DNA of 46,195 bases from a virus. This document shows, one piece after another, positions 45,513 through 46,195 of this stretch; within the stretch, counting starts at the first letter, position 1, and each line of letters opens with the position of its first letter. Below the pieces are notes generated by a model that was not told the DNA's origin, did no database searches, and was given only the letters and a program-made list of their open reading frames with translations. Location: positions 1 through 46,195 of IMG/VR virus record IMGVR_UViG_3300033993_001896. The stretch is one strand, 5' to 3'. The position numbers and the translations under genes are program-made.

Positions 45513-45791
45513 TTAAAGCGCCCAGGCGATGCGGCCGGCCGACGGCCAACCTTCTTCGCCTGGGCGGTAGCCCTTTCCTTGCTTGTCGATTTCGTGCCTG
45601 TCGAAATACGCCTTCATGCGGCGAGCAGTCTCGGGCGAGATGTTCACGCCGTTCGACAAGTCGCGAGCGCGGGCCACGCCGACTGCGGTTCCGCCACGGT
45701 TGTGCTCGTCACGCCACGCAAGCCCCTTCGCGGCTTCGTCGCGGACGCCACCCGGCGGCGTGAAGTCGATGTGGTCATACTTAGCCGCCAC
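45513..45791 (-). CDS. Small helical protein of head module
   Basis: A 92-residue protein: DFTPPGGVRDEAAKGLAWRDEHNRGGTAVGVARARDLSNGVNISPETARRMKAYFDRHE, then PGEEGWPSAGRIAWAL. This domain is frequent in phages next to portal and protease genes and is sometimes fused to the protease; no biochemical role is known to me. It overlaps the upstream gene end by 11 bases. Confidence 0.78.
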   Translation of the reverse strand: MAAKYDHIDFTPPGGVRDEAAKGLAWRDEHNRGGTAVGVARARDLSNGVNISPETARRMKAYFDRHEIDKQGKGYRPGEEGWPSAGRIAWAL

Positions 45792-46195
45792 GCTTCCGCC
45801 CCTTTCGCTTCGGCTTGCTGTATGCCTTCTCCTCGACCGGCGGCGGCTCGGGCAGCGGGTCGATCTTCGTGAGCGTCGCCACCTTGTGCCCGACCTGCGT
45901 CTCGGTCGCCCGCCATCCGCCGCTCACCTCTTCGTACACCGTGATGAGTGCGGCAGGATCTTCCTCGGTCGCGTCGATCTTGAAGTCGGTGCCGGGGATG
46001 TCCAGCGTGCCGTAGTCCATCACATGGTCGATCCGCCCGCGAGCACGCCCGCCCGACGAATCCCACGACACGAAGTCACCTTCGGCCACGGCGGCGGGGG
46101 CGGCACGCTGCTCGTCGTTTTCGATGACGGGCGGTTCCGGCGGCACGGCGTCGCGCTGCCCGGATTGCGGCGGCAAAGCAATCGGCGTCGTGTTC
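45781..46195 (-). CDS. Partial gene at window edge (Tudor-like, DUF2945-type domain)
   Basis: The frame is open to the right edge, so the start lies outside. Visible part: a Pro/Glu-rich linker, then GDFVSWDSSGGRARGRIDHVMDYGTLDIPGTDFKIDATEEDPAALITVYEEV, a small beta-barrel unit resembling hypervirulence-associated TUDOR (DUF2945) domains, and a basic tail (KPKRKGRKRGG). Such domains occur between portal and protease genes, either alone or as the C terminus of the portal. It could be either here. Confidence 0.72.
   Translation of the reverse strand, partial: NTTPIALPPQSGQRDAVPPEPPVIENDEQRAAPAAVAEGDFVSWDSSGGRARGRIDHVMDYGTLDIPGTDFKIDATEEDPAALITVYEEVSGGWRATETQVGHKVATLTKIDPLPEPPPVEEKAYSKPKRKGRKRGG

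Overview
The window reads as most of a temperate tailed phage genome (siphovirus-type, HK97-like head). Almost every gene lies on the minus strand and is packed with ATGA, GTGA or TGATG start/stop overlaps; only one gene, a tyrosine integrase, is on plus. Composition is GC-rich. The tail proteins, the lipoprotein with a DnaJ-like zinc finger and the secreted proteases suggest a planctomycete-like host, but that is a guess from gene style, not proven here. No rRNA, tRNA or CRISPR was seen, and no stretch over 300 bases lacks a gene.

Read in the direction of transcription (right to left), positions 46195-37110 hold the head and neck module: a partial gene at the edge, prohead protease, a zinc ribbon, major capsid protein, a decoration-like protein, a terminator, a glycosyltransferase, head-tail connectors, tail completion, tail tube and the tail assembly chaperone, which carries a -1 frameshift site. 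Positions 37108-31278 hold the tape measure and tail tip or fibre proteins. Positions 31348-28974 hold a zincin, a small helical protein, a metallophosphoesterase, a MazG/DUF1599-like protein and a small protein, ending at a hairpin that faces the integrase (28025-28921, plus).

Positions 27845-13186 hold the early region: a probably leaderless HTH gene, small genes behind related promoters, Sak4-like ATPase, SSB-like protein, a 728-residue radical-SAM-like/methyltransferase fusion, a second tyrosine recombinase, a CoiA-like protein, HNH, a PrimPol-DnaB fusion, a lambda-O-like initiator with seven 21-bp iterons inside its gene, a LexA-like HTH, a phage sliding clamp, a secreted trypsin-like protease and RusA. 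Positions 13186-7497 form a surface-glycan module (methyltransferase, RmlD, RmlC, three glycosyltransferases, a B12-type radical SAM enzyme).

Positions 6869-4004 form a coupled cassette that looks like lysis: small membrane proteins, a papain-like cysteine protease and a proline-rich lipoprotein. Positions 3973-75 hold a LamG protein, a DPPY methyltransferase, small genes and an HNH nuclease. The terminase and portal genes are missing; since HNH sits at the left edge and the head module at the right edge, the two edges probably meet in a circular or concatemeric genome with those genes in the unseen piece.
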